Of a stretch of 64,000 nt of DNA, positions 37,845-46,457 are shown piece after piece. The position numbers and the translations under genes are program-made. The notes beneath the pieces are model-generated. The model did not search any database and was not told the DNA's origin. It saw only the letters and a program-made list of their open reading frames with translations. Source of the stretch: Sulfitobacter sp. EhC04 (GTDB lineage Bacteria; Pseudomonadota; Alphaproteobacteria; Rhodobacterales; Rhodobacteraceae); assembly GCF_001650875.1 (NCBI RefSeq), contig NZ_LXYI01000089.1:186001-250000 (forward strand). Direction: 5' to 3'. Positions within the stretch are counted from its first letter, which is position 1; each line of letters begins with the position of its first letter.

Positions 37845-39302
37845 ATGGCTACTATTCTCAAGAATATCTCAGAAATCCGCCGGTTCTTTCACCGGAACGA
37901 AGACCCCATCTATTTCATCTCGGCGACGAATTTCAACCTTCTGGGGCTGGATGAATGGGTGAAGAATTTCAAATATATCTGCTACATCGACTGCTACGGC
38001 GGCAAGCACCCCAACGTGTTCTGCCCGTCAGAGCAGCCGCATGCGGAATTCCAGTCCATCGAGGATATCAACAACTACCTGTTGCAGCACAAGGAAGTCA
38101 TCGACTTCATCAAGCGGCGCGGCGGCAAGCCCAAGTTCGTGTTTCTGATGTTCGATGAAGAGACAGAGCGCCTTTCAAAGGAGTTGGGCGCAACCGTGTG
38201 GTTCCCCAAAGCCAAACTGCGCCAGAGCATGGACAACAAGATCGAAACCGTCCGCATCGGCAACAAGGCGGGTGTGCCGTCGGTGCCCAATGCCCTGTCG
38301 GAGGTCAAGGATTACGACCATCTCAAGAAGATCTGCGAGAAGGAAAACCTCGGCCACGACCTTGTCTTGCAATCGGCCTTTGGCGACAGCGGGCATACGA
38401 CGTTCTTCATCAAGTCCGAAGCCGATTTCCGCCGCCACGAATCCGAGATCGTGGGCGAGGGCGAGATCAAGATCATGAAGCGGATCGACTGCCGGGGGGC
38501 GGCGATCGAGGCTTGCGCGACAAAGGAAGGCACAATTGTCGGGCCGCTGATGACCGAACTGGTGGGGTTCAAGGAACTGACGCCCTATCGCGGTGGCTGG
38601 TGCGGCAACGAGATTTTGGCAACGGCGTTCCCGCCGAAAGTGCGCGAAAAGGCGCGTGAGCTAACCTTCAAGTTCGGTGAACAGCTGCGCAAGGAAGGCT
38701 ATCGCGGATATTTCGAGCTTGATTTTCTAATCGACAAAAAGACCGGCGACCTTTGGTTGGGCGAGTTGAACCCGCGCATCACCGGCGCGTCCTCCATGAC
38801 CAACCACGCGGCGTTTGCCCATGCGGATGCGCCTTTGTTCCTGTTCCACCTGCTTGAGTTCTCCAAGAAGAAATTCGACCTCGATGTGGACGAGTTGAAC
38901 AGCCGCTGGGCCGACCCGGAGATGATCGACGGCTGGTCCCAGATGGTGATCAAGCACACCGACGACAGTGTGGACATCTGCACTACGTCCCCGGAAACCG
39001 GCATCTACAAGATGCTGGAAGACGGGCGCGTGGTCTTTGACCGCTTCGACTATCACCGGCGCGCCGTTGAATCGGAGAACGAAGCCTTCTTCCTACGCAT
39101 CCTGCAACCCGGCGATTATCGCTATGAAGGGGCCGACATCGGCATCCTGGTGACACGTGGCCGGTCGATGACCAAAAGTTTCCAGTTGAACGAGCGTGCG
39201 AAAAAGTGGATTCACGGGATCAAGAGCGGCGTGGACGGCAAACCCCTGCCAACCGCCCAGGCCGGTCCGGAACTGTCGGACCCGGCGTTCAAGATCCTCT
39301 GA
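37845..39302 (+). CDS. ATP-grasp ligase (biotin-carboxylase-like fold)
   Basis: 485-residue ATP-grasp protein. The central region (residues about 120-330) shows the ATP-grasp fold: RQSMDNKIETVRIGNKAGVP, LVLQSAFGDSGHTTFFIKSE, EIKIMKRIDCRGAAIEACA, and the Mg-binding segment RGYFELDFLIDKKTGDLWLG followed by ELNPRITGASSMTNHAAF. It lacks the carboxyltransferase partners and biotin-binding protein, so carboxylation is unlikely; ATP-grasp enzymes of this kind usually form amide or peptide bonds. It starts 17 nt after the decarboxylase, suggesting it ligates the decarboxylation product or its relative. Confidence 0.86.
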   Translation: MATILKNISEIRRFFHRNEDPIYFISATNFNLLGLDEWVKNFKYICYIDCYGGKHPNVFCPSEQPHAEFQSIEDINNYLLQHKEVIDFIKRRGGKPKFVFLMFDEETERLSKELGATVWFPKAKLRQSMDNKIETVRIGNKAGVPSVPNALSEVKDYDHLKKICEKENLGHDLVLQSAFGDSGHTTFFIKSEADFRRHESEIVGEGEIKIMKRIDCRGAAIEACATKEGTIVGPLMTELVGFKELTPYRGGWCGNEILATAFPPKVREKARELTFKFGEQLRKEGYRGYFELDFLIDKKTGDLWLGELNPRITGASSMTNHAAFAHADAPLFLFHLLEFSKKKFDLDVDELNSRWADPEMIDGWSQMVIKHTDDSVDICTTSPETGIYKMLEDGRVVFDRFDYHRRAVESENEAFFLRILQPGDYRYEGADIGILVTRGRSMTKSFQLNERAKKWIHGIKSGVDGKPLPTAQAGPELSDPAFKIL

Positions 39303-39329
39303 TGTAACTTTCACCGCCGAAAGGTTGCG

Positions 39330-40301
39330 ATGTACTGGCGTGCACTTGATATTGAAACGCCCGGATCGAAGTGGTCCGGGCTTTTCGCCGAATATTGGCC
39401 CGACTATCGCAAGTGGTGGCTCAAGGAAGGTGCGTCCGCCCGGCCGACCTATTCGGAGTGTCGGCGTGCCCTGGGCGAGCATATGCCCGAGATGCTGCCG
39501 CTTTACGACGATCTTTGCGCGCTTGCGGGCGGCGGCGACAATGCCGCGCGGTTCTTGAGCTTCTACAACCCGCCACCCTACCTTTCGGGCTGTTCGCAGG
39601 CGATCTGGGCGGGCAGGGAACCGGTCATGGTGCGCAACTATGACTACAACCCAAATGCCTTTGACCAATTGGTGCTGCGGACCAACTGGCAGGGGCGCAG
39701 GGTCATGGGCACCTCGGACGGGCTTTGGGGGCTGGTGGATGGTGTGAACGATGCCGGGCTGGCAATTTCGCTTACCTTCGGTGGGCGGCGGATTGTTGGG
39801 AAGGGGTTCGGCGTGCCGCTGATCCTGCGCTATGTGCTGCAGACCTGTTCAACCACCGAAGAGGCGACGGCGGTTCTGGCGCGGGTGCCCACGCACATGA
39901 GCTATAATGTGACGGTGCTGGACAAGAAGCGGAAGTATGCGACCGCGATGATGGGCCCGGACCGTGAGGCGCTGATCACCCACGCAGCTGTGGCAACGAA
40001 CCATCAGGAGAACGTGGAGTGGGTCAGCCATGCCAGGTTCACCGCAACGGTCGAACGCGAGCGGTTCCTGCTGCAAAGGCTCCGGCTGCACAAGGACCCG
40101 GAAGAAAAATTCATCAATGCCTTCCTGAAACCGCCGCTTTACTCGACGGCATTCAATGCCGGGTTTGGCACGCTTTACACGGCGGTCTACCGCCCCCGAA
40201 AGCGCGAAATGGAACTGCGCTGGCCCGGCACGACCTGGGCGTTGTCGCTGAGTGACTTCACCGAAGGCGCGCGCGAGGTGCTGGTGCCGGGTGCCGCGTG
40301 A
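39330..40301 (+). CDS. C45-family autoproteolytic Ntn acyltransferase/hydrolase
   Basis: 323-residue protein related to acyl-CoA:6-aminopenicillanic acid acyltransferase. The expected nucleophile Cys88 lies in PPPYLSGCSQAIWAG, preceded by Gly as the autocleavage site, followed by PVMVRNYDYNP and GTSDGLWGLVDGVNDAGLAI, which are typical of the family. Self-cleavage between Gly87 and Cys88 would expose the catalytic amine. Such enzymes hydrolyse or exchange acyl amides. It is the last gene of the nitrilase-decarboxylase-ATP-grasp unit. Confidence 0.85.
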   Translation: MYWRALDIETPGSKWSGLFAEYWPDYRKWWLKEGASARPTYSECRRALGEHMPEMLPLYDDLCALAGGGDNAARFLSFYNPPPYLSGCSQAIWAGREPVMVRNYDYNPNAFDQLVLRTNWQGRRVMGTSDGLWGLVDGVNDAGLAISLTFGGRRIVGKGFGVPLILRYVLQTCSTTEEATAVLARVPTHMSYNVTVLDKKRKYATAMMGPDREALITHAAVATNHQENVEWVSHARFTATVERERFLLQRLRLHKDPEEKFINAFLKPPLYSTAFNAGFGTLYTAVYRPRKREMELRWPGTTWALSLSDFTEGAREVLVPGAA

Positions 40302-40364
40302 AGCGCCGAACAGAGCGCGGTTCATCCCTGTGACATAAGGCGCAGATCGCGCGTCCAGGCCAAA

Positions 40365-40395
40365 AATGGCCCCGCTCAGCGTTGAGCGGGGCCAT
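40365..40395 (-). terminator. Bidirectional terminator between C45 and PfpI genes
   Basis: Perfect 13-bp arms ATGGCCCCGCTCA and TGAGCGGGGCCAT with a GCGT loop; on the minus strand it runs into TTTTTGG. It separates convergent transcripts. Confidence 0.9.
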
Positions 40396-40428
40396 CTTCT
40401 TTGGGGCCATACTGGGCGATCCGATGGG

Positions 40429-40989
40429 CTACGCAGCTTTGCGCTCGTGTTTGCCTTCCTCGATCTCTTCGACGATTTTGGCGACGAAGGCGTCCAGATC
40501 ACCGGGCTGACGGCTGGTCACGATACCTTGGTCGGCAACAACCTCGCTGTCTTCCCAAAGCGCACCCGCGTTCTTCATATCGGTGGAGATCGACGCATAG
40601 GATGTTGCCTTGCGGCCTTCGATGATACCGGCCTCGATCAGCAGCCAGGGCGCGTGGCAGACGGCGGCAACAACCTTGCCGGCGTCGGCGAAGTCACGGA
40701 TCATTTTCACGGCGTCCTTATTAACGCGCAGCAGATCGGGGTTGATCTGACCGCCGGGCAGGACAATCGCATCGTAGGTGTGGATGTCCACGTCCGCCAG
40801 GGCAAGATCGGCGGGGACGGTATTACCCCAATCATCGGTGTCCCAACCTTTGATGTCATTGCCGTCCGGTGTCGATACATGGACCGTGGCACCCTTGGCC
40901 CGCAGGTCAGTCAGCGGTTTCTCCAGTTCGGATTGCTCAAAGCCGTTGGTGGCGAGGATCAGGATGGTTGCGTTATTTATCTGTGTCAT
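40429..40989 (-). CDS. DJ-1/PfpI-family type 1 glutamine amidotransferase-like protein
   Basis: 186 residues from ATG 40989 (MTQINNATILILATNGFEQ); a strong AAGGAG site lies 7 nt before it, inside the longer frame that opens at 41010, which decides the start. Family markers: FEQSEL with the conserved Glu, YDAIVLPGGQINPDLLR, and the nucleophile elbow VVAAVCHAPWLLIEAG with Cys and His. PfpI-type proteins act as small-molecule hydrolases/glyoxalases or proteases in stress; the exact reaction cannot be told. Confidence 0.9.
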   Translation of the reverse strand: MTQINNATILILATNGFEQSELEKPLTDLRAKGATVHVSTPDGNDIKGWDTDDWGNTVPADLALADVDIHTYDAIVLPGGQINPDLLRVNKDAVKMIRDFADAGKVVAAVCHAPWLLIEAGIIEGRKATSYASISTDMKNAGALWEDSEVVADQGIVTSRQPGDLDAFVAKIVEEIEEGKHERKAA

Positions 40990-41142
40990 CTGGTGTCTCC
41001 TTGGTTGCATGGAGTTTCACCGTGAAAACGCCTGCGACTGCCGGTTGTTCCACCATGCCGCAGGGTCAGCAGGAAACCGCGGTACGCATGTGATCCGAAA
41101 ATAGGCGTGTAATGCAGCCAAACCTTCCTATATCAATCGCTT

Positions 41143-41805
41143 ATGAAGGACACAGTTGAACCCATGACAAGCACGCCGCTGGATGAACTGATTGTTTGTC
41201 CGCAATGCGACGCTGTTTATCATCTGAAACGGCCCCGCGTGGGGGAGCGTGCGCAATGCCAGCGATGCCATAAGGTGCTGATCGCGCCACGGCAGAACGC
41301 CGGGCTGCGCATCATTGCCGTCGCGCTCGCGGTGATGATCCTGGTCATCGGGGCCGCTGTCTTTCCCTTTTTGTCGATTGATGCGGCGGGCACGGAAAAT
41401 GCCGTTTCGGTGCTGGATGCGGCGCTCGCCTTTTCAGGGGGGCCGATGATTTTCCTGTCGCTGGCCACGGCGGGGCTGATCATCATCATCCCGCTGGTTC
41501 GCGCATTCCTCACCCTTTATGTGCTTGTGCCCGTGGTGCTGGACCGTGACCCGGCCCCGCATGCCATGCAGGCTTTCCGCCTGTCAGAGGCGCTGCGGCC
41601 CTGGTCCATGGCAGAGATCTTCGCGATCGGCTGTGCAGTTGCGCTGGTCAAGGTGTCGGATCTTGCCCAGGTCGGATTTGGCCCCGCTTTCTGGATGTTC
41701 GGTATTCTCGTTGTCCTTGTCATCGCGCAAGACAGCTTTATGTGTAAATGGTCTGTATGGAACTCACTGGAAAACCCCAGAACACCGTCAGCGCCAAGGA
41801 CCTGA
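41143..41805 (+). CDS. pqiA: PqiA-family membrane protein, first half
   Basis: 220 residues. An N-terminal zinc-ribbon-like region with paired cysteines (VCPQCDAVYHLKRPRVGERA and CQRCHKVLI) precedes four hydrophobic segments. E. coli PqiA carries two such units in one chain; here each unit is a separate gene. ATG 41164 (MTSTPLDELIV) is an alternative start. It heads a pqiA-pqiA-pqiB-pqiC operon that moves lipids between inner and outer membrane in related systems. Confidence 0.88.
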   Translation: MKDTVEPMTSTPLDELIVCPQCDAVYHLKRPRVGERAQCQRCHKVLIAPRQNAGLRIIAVALAVMILVIGAAVFPFLSIDAAGTENAVSVLDAALAFSGGPMIFLSLATAGLIIIIPLVRAFLTLYVLVPVVLDRDPAPHAMQAFRLSEALRPWSMAEIFAIGCAVALVKVSDLAQVGFGPAFWMFGILVVLVIAQDSFMCKWSVWNSLENPRTPSAPRT

Positions 41806-42407
41806 ACCTTGTTGCCTGCACGCGTTGCGCAAAGGTCTGGCCGGTTTCGGCCAGCATATGCGGGCGTTGTGGTCACAAACTGGTGTCACGTGATACCCAC
41901 AGCCTGAGCCGTGTCTGGGCGCTTTGGGTGATCGGGTTCATGTGCTATATCCCCGCGAACATCTTTCCGATGCTGAAGACCCGCACCCTGTTTCAGGAGG
42001 ATGACAGCACCATCATCGGCGGTGCGGTCGAACTGGCGCATTACGGCAACTTTGGAATCGCGGCGATCATCATCTTTGCTTCCGTCTTTATCCCGTTGGG
42101 AAAATTCTGGGCTGTGGCCTATCTTGCGATTAGCATCAACGCCGGTTCCCGGATCAGCATGCGCCGTCGACAGATGATGTATGAGGTGGTCGAATACATC
42201 GGCCGCTGGTCGATGATCGACATATTTGTCGTTGCGATTATGTCCGCATTGGTGCAACTCAAGGCACTGGCGTCCATAAATCCCGGCCCGGCGAGCATAT
42301 TTTTTGCGTTGTCGGTGATTTTCACGATGCTGTCGGCGCAAGCTTTTGATTCCCGTTTGATCTGGGATGCGCAAGTCAAGGATGGGGGTCCAGGACGCGA
42401 TGAATGA
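41748..42407 (+). CDS. pqiA: PqiA-family membrane protein, second half
   Basis: 219 residues overlapping the previous gene by 58 nt. Cysteine motif ACTRCAKVWPVSASICGRCG then four hydrophobic segments, with the PqiA signature IPANIFPMLKTRTLFQEDDS and GRWSMIDIFVVAIMSALVQL. ATG 41757 (MELTGKPQNT) may be the true start. Together with its neighbour it equals the two-domain E. coli PqiA. Confidence 0.88.
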   Translation: MVCMELTGKPQNTVSAKDLNLVACTRCAKVWPVSASICGRCGHKLVSRDTHSLSRVWALWVIGFMCYIPANIFPMLKTRTLFQEDDSTIIGGAVELAHYGNFGIAAIIIFASVFIPLGKFWAVAYLAISINAGSRISMRRRQMMYEVVEYIGRWSMIDIFVVAIMSALVQLKALASINPGPASIFFALSVIFTMLSAQAFDSRLIWDAQVKDGGPGRDE

Positions 42408-44847
42408 TGAGTTGCCGGATGTATCGGTATCACCTGTGCGCAAGGTCTTTTTCAGTGGCGCATCCTTTATCTGGATCCTGCCGATCCTGGCATTGGTGGT
42501 TGCGCTGGGTGTTGCCTGGCAGTCCTACAATGCCCGTGGTCCGCTGGTCATCGTCGAGTTCGAGAACGGCGCGGGTATCAAGGCCGGCGAAACCGAGCTG
42601 AGGTATCGCGACATCACGGTGGGTAAAGTCGAAAGCGTCGGTTTTACCGAAGGCTTGGGCAAAGTGGTTGCTTCCATCCGGGTGGACAAGGACGTGGCAC
42701 CCTATATCGACAGTTCCTCGGTGTTCTGGATCGTGCAGCCGGAGGTAACGGCCCAGGGCATCACCGGGCTGTCCACGGTGCTGAGCGGCGTGCATATCGA
42801 AGGATCATGGGACGACCAGATTGGCACGCCGACGGAACGGTTTGTCGGCGCGGCAGAGCCGCCGCTGATCCGGTCGGGCCAGGCAGGGCTGGAAATTGCG
42901 TTTCGTACCGTGGCAAATGGCCAGCTGACCGATAACGCGCCGATCCTGTTCAAGGGCATCGAAGTTGGTCGCGTTGGACGTGCCAAGATCGCGCCGCGCG
43001 GCAATTACGCCATCGTGGAGGCGTTGATATTCGAAGAACACCGGTCACTGGTGAATGAAAATACGCGGTTCTGGGATGCCTCGGGGTTCAGTGTGAACAT
43101 CGGACCGTCCGGCGCCGAGATCGACTTTTCCTCCCTGGCTACCCTGGTTGGTGGCGGGGTCACTTTCGACACTTTCGTCTCTGGCGGAGGCCGGGTGCAG
43201 GATGGGTCCGTGTTCGAGATCTACCCAGACAAGGAATCCGCGCGCAATTCGCTTTTCAATGCCTCCGAAGTTGATCCGCTGAAACTGAGCGTGGTGTTCG
43301 AGGACAATATATCCGGTCTTGCCGTTGGGGCGCCCGTCGAAATGGCGGGCCTGAAAATCGGCGAGGTGGAGGCCCTGTCAGGTGTCGTCGATTATGATGT
43401 CTATGGCGACAGCCGGGTTCGCTTGCACGTGAATATCTCGGTGCAGCCCGCGCGGCTGGGCCTGCCCGGTGAGGTGACTGCGCAAAGCGCGCTGGCTTTC
43501 CTCAAGGAACGTGTGGCCACCGGCCTGCGCGCACGGCTTGCATCGGCAAGCCTGCTGACCGGCGGCCTCAAGATCGAATTCGTAGATGTGGCAGACGCAA
43601 TGGAGGCGCAGCTTGTCAGCAAAGACGGGCTATCGCCGCAGATGCCGACCACGGAAAGTGAAGTGTCGGACGCTGCAGCGACGGTCGAAGGGGTGTTCAA
43701 CCGCATCAACAGCCTGCCAATTGAAGAGTTGCTGAATTCCGCCATTACCTTCCTCGACTCCGCCGAGGCGTTGGTTTCCGATCAGGCGCTGCGTGAAACA
43801 CCGCAGGATCTGCGCAACCTGCTGGCCGAAATACAGGGGCTGGTCGCCTCGGAAGACGTGCGCAATATCCCGGTTGCCTTGAATGCGACTCTCAAGCGGG
43901 TCGAAGGGCTGGTTGCCGATCTGGAGGAGCAGCAGCTTTCGGCCAAGCTGGTCGCTGCCATCGACACGGTTGCCGATACGGCGGATTCGGTCTCCACGTC
44001 GATTGAAGGGGTTCCCGATCTGATCGAGGACATTCGTGCCGTGGCTCAGAAAGCCGAAGCGCTGAAAGTCGAGGAACTGGTGGCCGAGGTGACCGCCCTG
44101 GTCGATACTGCAGAGGCCGTTATCGGGTCGGAAGAGGCCGCAGCACTGCCTGCCGCCCTGAAGGACGCGGTCGATCAGGTAAACGCGACGCTGAAAGAAC
44201 TGCGTGACGGCGGTGCGGTTCGTGATCTGAACCAGACGCTTGCCTCTGCCCGCCAGGCAGCCGCCAATGTCGCGACGGCAACGGACAACTTGCCGGAGCT
44301 TTCTGCCAAGATCAGCCAGGTTCTGGATGACGCGGCCAAGGCAACTGACGCGGTCAATTCTTCCGTCGCCGGGGTGCCGCAGTTGATTGCCCGGTTCGAA
44401 GCCGTTGCGAACAAGGCCGAGTCGCTGGAAGTCGAAGAACTTCTGTCCGAACTCACGGCCCTGACACAGACGGCGGATGATCTGATCGGCACCGAAGACG
44501 CCAAGGCGCTGCCGGGATCGTTGAAACGGGCGCTGGACGAAGTGAACTATACCTTGCAGGAATTGCGCGAGGGCGGGGCGATCAACAATGTGAACCAGAC
44601 CTTGGCCTCTGCACGGGCTGCCGCGGACAATATCGCAGTAACTGCACAGGACTTGCCGCAGATCCTGGAACGGCTGACAGGATTGTTTGCCCAGGCCAGC
44701 CGGACGATCCAGGGGTATGACAAGGGCGATCAGCTGAGCCGTACCGCACAGGACACGCTGCGCGATATTCAAAAGGCCGCCGACGCGCTGACTTCGCTCG
44801 CGCGGACGATTGAACGTAACCCCAATTCTCTTTTGCTGGGAAGATAA
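42400..44847 (+). CDS. pqiB: PqiB-like MCE protein with repeat-containing coiled-coil extension
   Basis: 815 residues from ATG 42400, overlapping pqiA by 8 nt. A single membrane anchor near residues 25-42 (WILPILALVVALGVAWQSY), then three MCE/MlaD domains starting near residues 45, 160 and 291 (for example ENGAGIKAGETELRYRDITV and VFEDNISGLAVGAPVEMAG). After residue 430 a long helical region follows, holding two 120-residue repeats (548-667 and 668-778: AVAQKAEALKVEEL and AVANKAESLEVEEL begin them). E. coli PqiB is about 546 residues, so the needle-like C-terminal coiled coil is clearly longer here. Confidence 0.92.
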   Translation: MNDELPDVSVSPVRKVFFSGASFIWILPILALVVALGVAWQSYNARGPLVIVEFENGAGIKAGETELRYRDITVGKVESVGFTEGLGKVVASIRVDKDVAPYIDSSSVFWIVQPEVTAQGITGLSTVLSGVHIEGSWDDQIGTPTERFVGAAEPPLIRSGQAGLEIAFRTVANGQLTDNAPILFKGIEVGRVGRAKIAPRGNYAIVEALIFEEHRSLVNENTRFWDASGFSVNIGPSGAEIDFSSLATLVGGGVTFDTFVSGGGRVQDGSVFEIYPDKESARNSLFNASEVDPLKLSVVFEDNISGLAVGAPVEMAGLKIGEVEALSGVVDYDVYGDSRVRLHVNISVQPARLGLPGEVTAQSALAFLKERVATGLRARLASASLLTGGLKIEFVDVADAMEAQLVSKDGLSPQMPTTESEVSDAAATVEGVFNRINSLPIEELLNSAITFLDSAEALVSDQALRETPQDLRNLLAEIQGLVASEDVRNIPVALNATLKRVEGLVADLEEQQLSAKLVAAIDTVADTADSVSTSIEGVPDLIEDIRAVAQKAEALKVEELVAEVTALVDTAEAVIGSEEAAALPAALKDAVDQVNATLKELRDGGAVRDLNQTLASARQAAANVATATDNLPELSAKISQVLDDAAKATDAVNSSVAGVPQLIARFEAVANKAESLEVEELLSELTALTQTADDLIGTEDAKALPGSLKRALDEVNYTLQELREGGAINNVNQTLASARAAADNIAVTAQDLPQILERLTGLFAQASRTIQGYDKGDQLSRTAQDTLRDIQKAADALTSLARTIERNPNSLLLGR

Positions 44848-44850
44848 CAG

Positions 44851-45417
44851 ATGGTTTTTGTAAAACGCGCACTGGGCTTCGGCCTGATCCTGATGCTGGC
44901 AGCCTGTGGTGGCAATGCGACCCGCTTCGCAGTCAACACCCCGGCCGTGACCCAGAGCGAGCGCATCGCCTTTGCCGCTGTCGAAGTGCGGGATGTTTCA
45001 TTGCCCAGCTACGCCGCATCTGATGAAATCGCTGTTCAGGCCGAAGACGGGACGCTCACCAGCTCATCCGATGTGCTTTGGGCCGATGCGCCGGAACGCG
45101 CCATCGCGCTGGAGCTGAGCCAGAACCTTGCCCGGATGACGGGGCGCCGCGTCGCGTCGGAACCCTGGCCCTTCCAGGCCTTTCCCGATGCACGGCTTGA
45201 GGTGCGTTTTGCCGATCTGGTTGCGATGTCGACCGGGTCATTTCGTGCGTCCGGGCAGTATTTCGTTGCTGTGACGGATGGCCGACGGGAACGGTCGGGC
45301 CTGTTTGACCTGAGCGTGGCTTTTGATCCAGCGGGCGGGCCGGGGGCCATCGCTGCCGCGCGGGGGCAGTTGATCCTGGATCTTGCCCGTTTCATCGCGC
45401 GAGACGGGATGAAATAG
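44851..45417 (+). CDS. pqiC: PqiC-like outer-membrane lipoprotein (ABC-type transport auxiliary)
   Basis: 188 residues with a lipoprotein signal (FGLILMLAAC; lipobox LAAC, Cys at about residue 19). The mature part has the PqiC/YmbA pattern IAFAAVEVRDVSLPSYAASD and ALELSQNLARMTGRRVASEP. PqiC forms the outer-membrane end of the Pqi bridge. It starts 3 nt after pqiB. Confidence 0.88.
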   Translation: MVFVKRALGFGLILMLAACGGNATRFAVNTPAVTQSERIAFAAVEVRDVSLPSYAASDEIAVQAEDGTLTSSSDVLWADAPERAIALELSQNLARMTGRRVASEPWPFQAFPDARLEVRFADLVAMSTGSFRASGQYFVAVTDGRRERSGLFDLSVAFDPAGGPGAIAAARGQLILDLARFIARDGMK

Positions 45418-45465
45418 GGTTCTGGCCCAAAGGCGACGCGGCCATCGCAGGTCTTTGCTGAGCGA

Positions 45466-46449
45466 TCAGTAAATTGCCATGTAGCGGATGATGATCGGCG
45501 TCAGGGTGATCAGGAACAGCGCTGGCAGCATCAGCACCGACATCACGCCGGACATCTGGACAGGGAGTTTGTTGGCCTTCTCCTGTGCCGCCAGTTCGCG
45601 CATCTGGCGCATCTCAAGGGCATAAGTCTTGAGTGCGACAGTCAGGCTGGTGCCGAATTGCAGGGATTGCGCAATTACCAGGGCAAAGGAGCGCGCCTCG
45701 TCTATGCCCATCCGCTCGGCCATGTCGAACAGGGCACTTTCCCGGTCTCGACCGGCCTGAATCTCAAGTTGCAGCAGCAGGAATTCATAGGCGATTTCCG
45801 GGGCTACGCCGCCCAGTTCGTTGCCCACACGGTTGATCGCAGCGTCAAAGCCCAGCCCCGCCTCGACCGAGATCTGGACCAGGTCCAGAGCGTTTGGGAA
45901 AGCCTTGGAAATCTTGTCCTTGCGGGCCTTGATCCGGGAATAGAGCCACATGCCCGGCCCGTAAAATCCGACACCCGCCCCGATGGCCGCAATCTGCAAA
46001 AGGCGAAGCTTCGAGGTCGCTTCGATCTTGTCGGCGATGAACGGGGGCAACAGGCCGGCCTGCGCCAGAAAAATCGCGGTAAAGACGGCAATTGGCGCGG
46101 CCAGCGCAAGGCACAATCGGACCAGGAAGAAGACCTCGACTGAATCCGCGCGCTCGAACCCGACCTTGGCAAGCTGAAACCGGATCTGCGCCCGCTCGGA
46201 TGGATCTTCGGGGATCAACGCTTTTTTCAGGCCACGCGGAGCAGATTCCTTGCCTTTGCTCAGAGTTGATTTCCCATCGTTCATTGCTGCCGACATAGAC
46301 CGCATGCGAGCTGCGGAGTGATCGCGGGTCTGGAAGAAGCCATAAGCTGCAAACAACAGCATCGCAAACGCCCCAAGAGCGGCGAACAGGATCAACGTCT
46401 GCGGTGACGCAAATTGCGTGGCGTCGGTGAGGGTGGATGCGGCCAGCAT
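45466..46449 (-). CDS. tadC: Tad pilus assembly inner-membrane protein TadC
   Basis: 327-residue type II secretion F-domain protein. Hydrophobic segments at the N-terminus, in the middle and at the end flank the cytosolic F domain FPNALDLVQISVEAGLGFDA, EMRQMRELAAQEKANKLPVQ. It starts 8 nt after tadB. TadB and TadC form the platform of the Flp pilus assembly machine. Confidence 0.93.
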   Translation of the reverse strand: MLAASTLTDATQFASPQTLILFAALGAFAMLLFAAYGFFQTRDHSAARMRSMSAAMNDGKSTLSKGKESAPRGLKKALIPEDPSERAQIRFQLAKVGFERADSVEVFFLVRLCLALAAPIAVFTAIFLAQAGLLPPFIADKIEATSKLRLLQIAAIGAGVGFYGPGMWLYSRIKARKDKISKAFPNALDLVQISVEAGLGFDAAINRVGNELGGVAPEIAYEFLLLQLEIQAGRDRESALFDMAERMGIDEARSFALVIAQSLQFGTSLTVALKTYALEMRQMRELAAQEKANKLPVQMSGVMSVLMLPALFLITLTPIIIRYMAIY

Positions 46450-46457
46450 GGAATGCC

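Noticed and set aside
44041-44760. Internal repeats considered as a CRISPR or DNA repeat
   Set aside because: They are in-frame protein repeats of PqiB, diverged at DNA level, with no spacers.
43630-44772. 380-residue minus frame opposite pqiB
   Set aside because: Its repeats mirror the pqiB repeats on the other strand; pqiB has domain support.
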